This document shows positions 7,356 through 14,358 of a DNA stretch of 16,801 nt, one piece after another. The notes under the pieces are model-generated. The model had not been told where the DNA came from and searched no databases. It saw only the letters and a program-made list of their open reading frames with translations. Both the position numbers and the translations under genes were made by a program. Source of the DNA: JBKGYG01 sp046546235 (GTDB lineage Bacteria; Bacillota; Clostridia; Lachnospirales; DSM-24629); contig JBKGYG010000040.1 in assembly GCA_046546235.1 (NCBI GenBank), positions 1 through 16,801 on the forward strand, read 5' to 3'. Every line of letters starts with the position of its first letter. The stretch's first letter is position 1.

Positions 7356-7397
7356 AAGGAGTCAGACTTATTTAAATTCAATAAATCTTAACTCCTT
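7356..7397 (-). terminator. Probable terminator of the orphan binding-protein gene
   Basis: aaggagt (7356-7362) pairs with actcctt (7391-7397), and an inner ttatt/aataa stem continues the hairpin. It begins five bases after the stop codon of the upstream gene. The - strand continuation 'gtattatc' is only weakly T-rich. Confidence 0.5.
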
Positions 7398-7401
7398 ATT
7401 C

Positions 7402-8268
7402 TTATTTATAATACCGTTTTTTCAAACTTGAATCACTATTTATCCAATCTCCTATAAATCTATCATACTGCTCTTTTTCTGTTTGATTAAACATATAAAT
7501 TAGTTCATTCATATCCCAAGGCTCAACAAAAAAATCTTGAAGAATCTTTATTACTTTTTGGTTTTTAAATCTACTTCTAACAATAGTGTGTTTTTGTTGA
7601 GGATATATATTTGAAAATCTTTCACCTTCTAAGGCTCTTAAATCATACTTGCCCAAAAGATAGTGTGGTTCCCATCCAGCAAATATAATCCAATCTTTAT
7701 TTATAATCCCTTCATTAAGCATTTCATCCAACTCATTAGCAGTACATTCTATTATTTTAAAATCAAAATCATTTTCTACAATCCAATTATTAAGTTGTTC
7801 TTTCAATGTATGACTATTATTTATTACAAATATTTTTTTACCGAATTTATTTTTATAAAAATTCAATTCTTCTGTTGTAGCAATATGAGTATAACTTGGT
7901 ACATATAAATTTAAACTACTAGAGTCATAATTAATTGCCAAATTATTTATGTGCTTTTCATATTTAATAGTTTTAGTATAATCTAGATCCGGCAGCAAAC
8001 TCCCAAGTGAAACATCAATTTCATTTTCTTTTAGAGCATCGAAAACGTCATCTTTTTCAACATTTTTTAACGATACTTTATAGCCCTTTTCTTCTAATAT
8101 GTTTTTCAGTAGAAATGTTTCAACTATTGAAGAAGGATATGATTGAAATCCTATTCTTATTCTATTCTTATTCCGTTCCTTAGCTTTATTTTGCATTAAT
8201 GAAGATGTTGACTGTGTAACTATAAAAATCAAGAAAAAGCAAAACACCAGAACAATTTTCCTTTTCAT
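7402..8268 (-). CDS. Orphan OpuAC/ProX-like substrate-binding protein
   Basis: A 288-residue exported protein resembling glycine betaine/choline-type binding proteins of ABC importers. Residues 5-20 are a hydrophobic signal or anchor (VLVFCFFLIFIVTQ); the cysteine at 10 is inside the core and is not a lipobox, so the protein may stay membrane-anchored or be released. The mature part starts near IRIGFQSYPSS, and the family landmark is 'FAGWEPHYLLGKYDLRALEG' in the C-terminal half, followed by IYPQQKHTIVRS. The 'DVSLGSLLPDL' segment lies where family members carry W-P-x-H ligand contacts, so the substrate may differ. No ATPase or permease is nearby. It stands alone between dnaE and the crh-like gene, with a good AAGAGGTGAG ribosome binding site. 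Family assignment is fairly sure; ligand unknown. Confidence 0.75.
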   Translation of the reverse strand: MKRKIVLVFCFFLIFIVTQSTSSLMQNKAKERNKNRIRIGFQSYPSSIVETFLLKNILEEKGYKVSLKNVEKDDVFDALKENEIDVSLGSLLPDLDYTKTIKYEKHINNLAINYDSSSLNLYVPSYTHIATTEELNFYKNKFGKKIFVINNSHTLKEQLNNWIVENDFDFKIIECTANELDEMLNEGIINKDWIIFAGWEPHYLLGKYDLRALEGERFSNIYPQQKHTIVRSRFKNQKVIKILQDFFVEPWDMNELIYMFNQTEKEQYDRFIGDWINSDSSLKKRYYK

Positions 8269-8451
8269 AACTCACCTCTTAACCAAAGCATGTTTTCAAG
8301 TTAGTTTTAGTATTAGTTAATTATTAAATGGTTATAGTGGTTAGTTATGGAATTACTTCATTCATCATCATAAAATGTTCAATAGTTTCAAAACTAATAA
8401 TAATCTTTAGCAAATATATACCGTTAAATATGTCACTTGTACCGCCAGGTT

Positions 8452-8520
8452 CAGTTGCAATTTGTCCTAGCTGCTCTAATACTCTTAACTAATTAAGCTT
8501 GTACAATTGGTACAAGTTTT
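8452..8520 (+). repeat. Modular intergenic repeat, degraded copy 3
   Basis: 'atttgtcctagctgctctaa' and the following 'tactcttaactaatt' match the right arm and linker of the modules at 36-62 and 15606-15640. The left arm is replaced by unrelated sequence. A 7-bp hairpin, cttgtac (8498-8504) with gtacaag (8510-8516), replaces the TTGGTAC hairpin of the other copies. No GGGCG module is present. Confidence 0.65.
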
Positions 8521-8565
8521 AAAAAAGAGAATCAATCTTTTTAAATAAAAAAGAAGATTCTCTTT
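8515..8565 (-). terminator. Terminator of the murB-to-crh operon
   Basis: aaagagaatc (8524-8533) pairs perfectly with gattctcttt (8556-8565). On the - strand the stem is followed by a T run (TTTTTT, then AAAAC). It lies nine bases after the stop of the crh-like gene. Confidence 0.8.
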
Positions 8566-8574
8566 GTTCTTACA

Positions 8575-8829
8575 TTATGATGCGCTTAAATATTTTTCAA
8601 TTTCGCTAATTGCTTCTTCTTCATCTTTACCGTCAGCTGTTACAGTTATCTGTTCACCTTCAAGAACTCCTAAGCTCATCATTCCCATAATACTTTTTGC
8701 ATTAACACTTTTATCTTCCATTTCTACATATATGTTTGATTCAAATTTACTAGCAACTTGAACAAACAAAGCTACAGGTCTAGCTTCAAAGCCAGAAGCA
8801 ATTTTAACTGTTATAGTTTTTTTAATCAT
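8575..8829 (-). CDS. crh: Crh-like HPr paralogue (Glu at position 15, Ser46 kept)
   Basis: An 84-residue HPr-fold protein. Canonical HPr accepts phosphate from enzyme I on His15 in GLHARP; here the segment is SGFEARP with E15, so PTS phosphotransfer is not expected. The regulatory site is intact: NAKSIMGMMSLG with S46, the target of HprK. Bacillus Crh likewise lacks His15 (it has Gln) and acts with CcpA and on methylglyoxal synthase. The gene overlaps whiA by 8 bp, is last in its operon, and occupies exactly the crh position of Bacillus (rapZ-glmR-whiA-crh). The ribosome binding site GAAAGGGATGG lies within whiA. A glutamate could mimic a phosphorylated residue, but that is inference. The symbol crh is by analogy. 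Confidence 0.85.
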   Translation of the reverse strand: MIKKTITVKIASGFEARPVALFVQVASKFESNIYVEMEDKSVNAKSIMGMMSLGVLEGEQITVTADGKDEEEAISEIEKYLSAS

Positions 8830-9787
8830 TTAATCCATCCCTTTCTTCCTTAAGTTTTTCTGCTATCTCGCTTATTTTTCTTAATCTGTGATTAACACCT
8901 GATTTACCTACAGGTGGATTTAAATACGTCCCTAGCTCTTTTAAACTAGCAGATTTATATTGCAATCTAACTCTTGCCATTTCTTCTAATGGTTCTGGCA
9001 GTTTATCTAACCCTATTATATCATCAATATAATTAATATCATAACATTGTTTTACTGCCGCAGATACTGTCTTATTTAAATTAGCCGTCTCACAATTTAC
9101 AATCCTATTAACATTATTTCTCATTTCTTTTAAAATCCTAACATTTTCCAATTCCATCAAAGCTATATGAGCTTCCATTATATTTAGCAAATCAACTATT
9201 TGAGTGCCTTCTTTAAGATAAACAATATAATATCTTTTTCTCTGTATTATTTTAGCGTCCATACCAAAACTGTTAATAATACTCTGGAGCTCTAAGCTAT
9301 GAACTTTATTTGGATTAACAAATTCCAAATGATAAGTTTTTTCAGGATCACTAAGAGACCCTCCACCTAAAAAAGCTCCTCTAATATATGCTCTTTTACA
9401 ACAAGTGCTTTGAACAATTAATGGACTTATCTGATAAGCATGTTTTAGCATCCCATTTTTATTATTAAGTAGTTTAGTTGCCTGTAATATGTTCATACCT
9501 TTTTTTGTGTCTGTTACTATTATAATGTAAACTCTATTTTTTTTTAAATAAGTATTTCTTCTTATTAAGACTTCTGTATTAATATTAAACGTTTTTTTAA
9601 TTAATGTAAAGTATTTTCTTGCCACAGCTGCATTTTCTGTTTGGATTTTAATTATAGCTTCTTCATTAGAAACAACTCTTATTCTTCCACACATATTAAT
9701 TATTGCTGCTATTTCAGCAAGTTGGCAATGACGCCCATGTCCAAGATGCCTAGCTATTTCTTCTTTTACCTCTGTTGAAAATGACAT
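8822..9787 (-). CDS. whiA: WhiA family DNA-binding protein
   Basis: A 321-residue protein of the usual WhiA length. The N-terminus 'MSFSTEVKEEIARHL' and the following 'CQLAEIAAIINMCG' are diagnostic. The middle is the LAGLIDADG-homing-endonuclease-like fold (about 20-200), which in WhiA has no nuclease activity. The C-terminal helix-turn-helix runs about 245-315, with 'ASLKELGTYL' and 'GKSGVNHRLRKI'. In Streptomyces WhiA is a sporulation transcription factor; in Bacillus it binds the nucleoid and affects cell division and chromosome segregation without a clear regulon. It sits 17 bp after glmR and overlaps the crh-like gene, so it is translationally coupled to both. Confidence 0.95.
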   Translation of the reverse strand: MSFSTEVKEEIARHLGHGRHCQLAEIAAIINMCGRIRVVSNEEAIIKIQTENAAVARKYFTLIKKTFNINTEVLIRRNTYLKKNRVYIIIVTDTKKGMNILQATKLLNNKNGMLKHAYQISPLIVQSTCCKRAYIRGAFLGGGSLSDPEKTYHLEFVNPNKVHSLELQSIINSFGMDAKIIQRKRYYIVYLKEGTQIVDLLNIMEAHIALMELENVRILKEMRNNVNRIVNCETANLNKTVSAAVKQCYDINYIDDIIGLDKLPEPLEEMARVRLQYKSASLKELGTYLNPPVGKSGVNHRLRKISEIAEKLKEERDGLND

Positions 9788-9804
9788 CTTACCACATCCT
9801 TTTT

Positions 9805-10761
9805 TTATACAAGTTCTATGATAGCTTGGGCTAGTTTATTCTCATCATGTCTGATATATAATTCTTTTTCTTTTATTGTTACCAAAGGGGCCTTAACAAT
9901 TTTTTTATTTATATACTTTTCATAGTCATTAAAAATTGGTTTAGCTCCGTCTTCGTCATAAAGTTTAAGTACATTTTCAGGTATTTCTTCATTATTAACT
10001 ATTACTACATCTATAATCTTAGAATCACAGTGTTCTTCAATTGCATCAATATGTTTACTTAAAGTAAAGCCATCTGTTTCTCCAGGTTGTGTCATTAGAT
10101 TGGCTATATAAACTACTTTTGCGTTGCTTTTTTCAAGTTCTTTTGCAATCCCATCAACCATTAGGTTAGGAATTATACTTGTATATAAACTTCCAGGTCC
10201 AAGAATTATTATGTCAGCATCCTTTATAGCCTTCACAACCTTATCATATGGTTTAACTATAGAAGGTTGTAAGTACACCCTTTTGATTTTGCCATCAGAG
10301 ATTATATTAGAAGATACAATCTGAGTCTCACCTTTAATAATTTGCCCGCTTTCTAGTTCTGCACATAATTGAATGTCTTCTAATGTAACAGGCAAAACTT
10401 TTCCTGTTACAGCTAATACTTTACTTGTTTTCTCAACAGCTAATTCAAAACTTCCAAAAATATCATTCATAGCTGCCAAAAATATATTACCAAAATTCTG
10501 TCCCCTTAAACTACCTTCTTTAAATCTATACTGAAACACCTTTTCCATAATAGGTTCTGTATTAGCAAGAGCTACAATACAGTTTCTAATATCCCCTGGC
10601 GGTAACATCTTCATCTCTTGTCTTAATACTCCTGAGCTTCCTCCATTATCAGACATTGTGACAATAGCAGTAAGATCATTAGAGTATTTTTTTAGTCCTC
10701 GTAACATAGTTGAGAGACCTGTACCTCCGCCAATAGCAACTATATTTATATTATCCTTCAT
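9805..10761 (-). CDS. glmR: GlmR/YvcK gluconeogenesis and cell-wall factor
   Basis: A 318-residue CofD/YvcK-family protein. The nucleotide-sugar binding loops are clear: AIGGGTGLSTMLRGLK near the N-terminus, TMSDNGGSSGVLR (about 35-47) and PPGDIRNC (about 55-62). GPGSLYTSIIPNL is a further family motif. In Bacillus the protein binds UDP-GlcNAc and stimulates GlmS, directing carbon into peptidoglycan precursors, and it is needed for growth on gluconeogenic carbon. The ATG at 10761 follows AAAAGGAGT. It lies between rapZ (54 bp away) and whiA (17 bp), the same order as in Bacillus. Confidence 0.95.
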   Translation of the reverse strand: MKDNINIVAIGGGTGLSTMLRGLKKYSNDLTAIVTMSDNGGSSGVLRQEMKMLPPGDIRNCIVALANTEPIMEKVFQYRFKEGSLRGQNFGNIFLAAMNDIFGSFELAVEKTSKVLAVTGKVLPVTLEDIQLCAELESGQIIKGETQIVSSNIISDGKIKRVYLQPSIVKPYDKVVKAIKDADIIILGPGSLYTSIIPNLMVDGIAKELEKSNAKVVYIANLMTQPGETDGFTLSKHIDAIEEHCDSKIIDVVIVNNEEIPENVLKLYDEDGAKPIFNDYEKYINKKIVKAPLVTIKEKELYIRHDENKLAQAIIELV

Positions 10762-10815
10762 ATTGCTACTCCTTTTAGCTATAACTTACTAATCATTATA
10801 GTTTATATTACCTTT

Positions 10816-11688
10816 TTAGGTTACTCTTTTTGCATCTTTATCCACATCTCTATGGGTTATCTTAATACTATATTCTTGGTTTAATAAGCGTTTATATAAT
10901 TCATTAGCCAATGTAACAGAGCGATGTTTTCCCCCTGTACAACCAATACTAATAACAAGTTGATTTTTCCCCTCTTGAATATAATTAGGAATTAAAAAAT
11001 CAATCATATCTTCTAACTTGTCTATAAATTTCTGTGCAACTTCCCATTTCATAACATAATCTTGTACTTTTTCATCGTTACCTGACTTTGCTTTAAGTTC
11101 AGTGATATAATATGGATTTGGTATAAAACGAACATCAAACACTAAGTCTGTATCAGATGGTATCCCATATTTAAAGCCAAAGGATAATATTGTAATAAAC
11201 AAACTACTATATTTTTTACCTTCTAAATATATTTTATTTAATTCAGACTTTAACTCTCTTGTTAATAAATTACTTGTATCTATAATATAATTGGCCTTTT
11301 CTTTTGCATACTTAAGTATTTCTCTTTCTTTTAAAATTCCTTCATGAATACGCCCTTCCTCAACTAAAGGATGCTTTCTTCTTGTTTCTTTATATCGTTT
11401 TACTAATATTTCATTAGTAGCATCCAAAAACAAAACTTCATAAGGAAGCCCACTAACTTCAATCTCAGTAAGATCTTCAAATAACTCATTAAACAAATTA
11501 CCACTTCTTATATCAATACCTAAAGCAACTTTATTAATCCCTGAATCAGTGTTAGAACACAGTTCTGCAAATTTTTTGATAAGAGCAATTGGAAGATTGT
11601 CAACACAAAAAAAGCCCACATCTTCTAACATCTTTAATGCTGTACTCTTGCCTGCCCCAGACATTCCTGTAACAATGACAAACCTCAT
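10816..11688 (-). CDS. rapZ: RapZ family nucleotide-binding protein
   Basis: A 290-residue protein with P-loop GMSGAGKS (8-15), the family-specific FFCVDNLP (26-33) and a Walker-B-like IDIRS (58-62). The C-terminal domain ends with 'ISIGCTGGKHRSVTLANEL', the proposed phosphate or sugar-phosphate site. In E. coli RapZ senses glucosamine 6-phosphate and steers decay of the small RNA GlmZ; that RNA partner is not known in Firmicutes, where the homologue (YvcJ) binds nucleotides and its role is less clear. It is 18 bp after murB and in the same operon as glmR, consistent with control of amino-sugar supply. Confidence 0.95.
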   Translation of the reverse strand: MRFVIVTGMSGAGKSTALKMLEDVGFFCVDNLPIALIKKFAELCSNTDSGINKVALGIDIRSGNLFNELFEDLTEIEVSGLPYEVLFLDATNEILVKRYKETRRKHPLVEEGRIHEGILKEREILKYAKEKANYIIDTSNLLTRELKSELNKIYLEGKKYSSLFITILSFGFKYGIPSDTDLVFDVRFIPNPYYITELKAKSGNDEKVQDYVMKWEVAQKFIDKLEDMIDFLIPNYIQEGKNQLVISIGCTGGKHRSVTLANELYKRLLNQEYSIKITHRDVDKDAKRVT

Positions 11689-11706
11689 AATTTCATCCTT
11701 TCATAT

Positions 11707-12624
11707 TTAATTATCAAAACCAATAATACGTACTTCTGGTTCTAAATTAACACCAAATTTGTCTTTTACTGTCTCTTGAATATGTTGCATTAATAATACA
11801 ACATCTTTTGCAGTAGCATTCCCTGTATTCACAATAAATCCACAATGTTTTTCAGACACTTGTGCATCACCTATTTTATAACCTTTCAATCCAGAATCCA
11901 TTATTAACTTCCCAGCAAAGTAACCAATAGGTCTTTTAAAAGCACTACCTGCACTAGGTAATTCTAGAGGTTGTTTTGTCTTTCTCTTATTAGTTAATTC
12001 ATTAATATGATCTTGAATATTCTCTTGATTACCTTTCTCTAATTCTAATGTTGCACTAACAACAATATATCCATTTTTTTGTATAATACTAGTTCTATAA
12101 CCTAACTCTAATTTCTCATTACTTAAAGTGACAAGGTCACCTTTATCATTAATAACTGTAGCTGATACAAGAATTTGCTTTAATTCGCCACCGTATGCAC
12201 CAGCATTCATACATACTGCTCCTCCTAATGTTCCAGGAATACCGCTAGCAAATTCAAATCCTTTTAAACTAGCTTTACAAATCTTTTTTGCAAGTGTTGA
12301 TAATAAAATTCCTGCTTCAGCAAAAACTTTGTCATTATCTATTTTAACGCTACTTAAGTTCTTATATATCTGTATAATTACTCCCGAAAACCCACCATCT
12401 CTTACTAATAAGTTACTTCCATTACCAATAATATAATGAGGAACTTCATTATCTCTACAATAGTTGACAAGAAGTTGTAATTGTTTAATACTTCTCGGCG
12501 TTAAGAAAAAATCAACTGGCCCACCTATTTTAAAAGAAGTGTGTTTAGACATTGGTTCATTTATCAATATATCTTCCCCATCAACTATATCTAAAAAGTC
12601 TCTATACCACCTATCTTTATTCAA
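11707..12624 (-). CDS. murB: UDP-N-acetylenolpyruvoylglucosamine reductase
   Basis: Cytoplasmic FAD enzyme that reduces UDP-GlcNAc-enolpyruvate to UDP-MurNAc with NADPH, the second step of peptidoglycan precursor synthesis. The FAD-binding segments are IIGNGSNLLVRDGG (65-78) and ASGIPGTLGGAVCMNAGAYGG (126-146). The catalytic residues expected from the family are R177 in GYRTS, S227 in GSAFKRP and E297 in EPEVRI. The length of 305 is normal. It is the first gene of the murB-rapZ-glmR-whiA-crh operon. A strong promoter lies at 12666-12694, giving a leader of about 35 nt. Confidence 0.97.
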   Translation of the reverse strand: MNKDRWYRDFLDIVDGEDILINEPMSKHTSFKIGGPVDFFLTPRSIKQLQLLVNYCRDNEVPHYIIGNGSNLLVRDGGFSGVIIQIYKNLSSVKIDNDKVFAEAGILLSTLAKKICKASLKGFEFASGIPGTLGGAVCMNAGAYGGELKQILVSATVINDKGDLVTLSNEKLELGYRTSIIQKNGYIVVSATLELEKGNQENIQDHINELTNKRKTKQPLELPSAGSAFKRPIGYFAGKLIMDSGLKGYKIGDAQVSEKHCGFIVNTGNATAKDVVLLMQHIQETVKDKFGVNLEPEVRIIGFDN

Positions 12625-12645
12625 TACATTTCAATCCTTCCAAAC

Positions 12646-12675
12646 TTGTTTTACATACCAATTATATTATATACT
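12646..12675 (+). promoter_or_regulatory. Possible promoter of the chimeric pseudogene
   Basis: TTGTTT (12646-12651), 18 bases, TATACT (12670-12675). It overlaps the divergent murB promoter, so the two polymerases would compete. Transcription would start about 50 nt before the TTG start. Confidence 0.35.
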
Positions 12676-12694
12676 ATATGTGTTTACTACTCAA
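12666..12694 (-). promoter_or_regulatory. Promoter of the murB operon
   Basis: Read on the - strand: TTGAGT (12689-12694), a 17-base spacer and a perfect TATAAT (12666-12671). It is correctly placed about 40 bp upstream of the murB ATG and should drive murB through crh. Confidence 0.6.
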
Positions 12695-12731
12695 TACATT
12701 AACTATTTAGAATCAAGGAAGGTGATTCCAT

Positions 12732-13355
12732 TTGACCGACTCATTACTCACTGTTAGATTTCCAGTGAAACATTCTTTATTAAAAAAATACATAAAGCAT
12801 TATTGGTTAATAGAAACACAAATGCCTGTTGAAATTCACCATAAACTTTTACCAGTGAATAGTATAGATTTTATCTTTAATCTATCTACCCCAATACATT
12901 ATATTAAAAAGGGTAAACCTGAGTCAGTTTATAAAGACTTTCACTTCAATGGTATTATGGATAAATATTCCTTTATAAAACAAAACGGTTCTTTAAAAGT
13001 TTTAGGTATTTCATTTTTGCCAACTGGTCCATACCCCTTTTTAAATATACCTTTGTCAGAATTTAAAAATAGAACAACAGACTAAAATCTGGTTACAAAG
13101 AATTTCTCTATTATAAAAGAGAAAATACAAATACATAATTCAATAGAAACTATAATAGATATTCTCGAAATGGAACTTGTAAAATGCGAAGATCCACATC
13201 ATTGGATAATGATTCAACATTGGATTTCCAAAGAAGAAGCAAAATTATCATCAAAAGAAATGATGAAAAGTCCTATAGCAGAGAAATTCAGAAATTCTTT
13301 AGACTCTAAAACCGTTAAGTTACGTTATTTGGATCAAGTTAAGACTTGGAAGTAA
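12732..13355 (+). pseudogene. Chimeric broken gene: AraC-type N-terminal domain, in-frame stop, ABM monooxygenase tail
   Basis: Begins at TTG 12732 behind AAGGAAGGTGA. Residues 1-117 (FPVKHSLLKKYIKHYW, LPVNSIDFIFNLS, ISFLPTGPYPFLNIPLSEFK) resemble the ligand-binding N-terminal domain of AraC-family regulators. A TAA follows at 13083-13085. The same frame then continues without interruption to 13355: 'NLVTKNFSIIKEKIQIHNSI' still looks like the AraC-type protein, so the TAA probably replaced a sense codon (for example TTA). From about residue 152 (CEDPHHWIMIQHW, MMKSPIAEKFR, YLDQVKTWK) it instead resembles the C-terminal half of antibiotic-biosynthesis-type (ABM) monooxygenases. No AraC HTH remains. 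A deletion joining two former neighbours, plus a nonsense mutation, explains this best. It separates hprK-glcK from murB. Confidence 0.7.
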
Positions 13356-13369
13356 CATAAGTTTTAAAA

Positions 13370-13395
13370 AGCTGTTTCAGAAAACTGAAACAGCT
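13370..13395. terminator. Terminator of the hprK-glucokinase operon
   Basis: agctgtttcag (13370-13380) pairs perfectly with ctgaaacagct (13385-13395), loop aaaa. On the - strand the stem is followed by TTTTTAAAAC, so it should end the hprK-glucokinase transcript. On the + strand the tail 'ataatttt' could also serve the pseudogene. Confidence 0.8.
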
Positions 13396-13401
13396 ATAAT
13401 T

Positions 13402-14343
13402 TTAATTTTCCAATATTAATTTTGCTGCGCCAATCATACCAGCATCATTTTCCAAAGTTGCTAAACGGAATTCAGTATCTCTAACAGCATGGAATGCATA
13501 TTTCTTAAAATTCTTAGTTATTACATCAATTAGGATGTTTCCAGCTTTAGATACTCCTCCACCTATTACAAACACTTCTGGATTAAGGACATTTGCTATA
13601 TGTGCTGTTGCCAATCCAAGATGATTTCCTAATTGCTCAACCATTTTTATAGCTACTTTATCACCATTCTTAGCTGCATCAAAAACAACTCTTGCACTTA
13701 ATCTATTTGATGTTCTAAGGACCGACTCTTCATTTGACTTTTCTAGATATTTCTTTGTCTCTCTAACTATTCCAGTTGCAGAAGCAACAGTTTCAAGACA
13801 ACCTGTTTTTCCACAGTTGCAATTTTCACCTTCATCTAGAACAATTGTCATATGACCTAATTCTCCCGCTGAACCGTTAGCTCCATTAACCATCTGACCT
13901 CCAAGAATAACTCCTCCTCCTACCCCTGTCCCAAGGGTAAAAAGAACTACATCTTTATATCCTTTGCCTCCCCCTTGCCACATTTCCCCTAACGCGGCAA
14001 CGTTTGCATCATTTCCTGCTTTTACTGTTAAATTTGTAAGTTTTTCCAATACTTGTCTTACGTTAAAAACTCCCCAACCTAAGTTTACACATTTATATAC
14101 TACTCCATCTGCGTCAACTGGTCCTGGAACACCCATACCAATCCCAATAACGTCTTCTTTTTCTATCTTTCTCTCTTTTATTCTATCTCTAACAGTTCTT
14201 GATATATCTGATAATATATTATTGCCTTTATTTTCTTTATTAGTAAGAATCTCCCATTTATCTATCATGTCACCTTTGTTATTAAACAATCCTAACTTAA
14301 TAGTTGTTCCTCCTACATCAACTCCAAAACAGTATTTACTCAT
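13402..14343 (-). CDS. glcK: ROK-family glucokinase
   Basis: Phosphorylates glucose to glucose 6-phosphate with ATP in the cytoplasm. The 313-residue protein has the phosphate loop DVGGTTIK (9-16), the catalytic aspartate D112 in GNDANVAALGE, LGTGVGGG (138-145), and the ROK zinc site formed by H164 (ELGH) with C175, C177 and C182 in CNCGKTGC. There is no N-terminal helix-turn-helix, so it is an enzyme and not a ROK repressor. Glucose specificity is likely from resemblance to Firmicute GlcK; another hexose is possible. It follows hprK by 15 bp. Free glucose from disaccharides or non-PTS uptake would be its substrate. Confidence 0.93.
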   Translation of the reverse strand: MSKYCFGVDVGGTTIKLGLFNNKGDMIDKWEILTNKENKGNNILSDISRTVRDRIKERKIEKEDVIGIGMGVPGPVDADGVVYKCVNLGWGVFNVRQVLEKLTNLTVKAGNDANVAALGEMWQGGGKGYKDVVLFTLGTGVGGGVILGGQMVNGANGSAGELGHMTIVLDEGENCNCGKTGCLETVASATGIVRETKKYLEKSNEESVLRTSNRLSARVVFDAAKNGDKVAIKMVEQLGNHLGLATAHIANVLNPEVFVIGGGVSKAGNILIDVITKNFKKYAFHAVRDTEFRLATLENDAGMIGAAKLILEN

Positions 14344-14358
14344 ATAACTATTCTCCTC

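Larger units (their letters stand above)
8269..8574. other. Gene-free interval between the binding protein and crh-like genes
   Basis: Holds the crh terminator (8524-8565), a third, degraded copy of the modular repeat (8452-8520), and a 47-codon open stretch on the - strand (8345-8488) without a start codon. Bases 8269-8340 should contain the promoter of the binding-protein gene, but I see no convincing -35/-10 pair. Confidence 0.6.

Noticed and set aside
13170..13355. Independent 61-residue gene
   Set aside because: It is in the same frame as the upstream fragment, has no ribosome binding site of its own and begins in the middle of an AraC-like helix; it is the tail of one broken gene.
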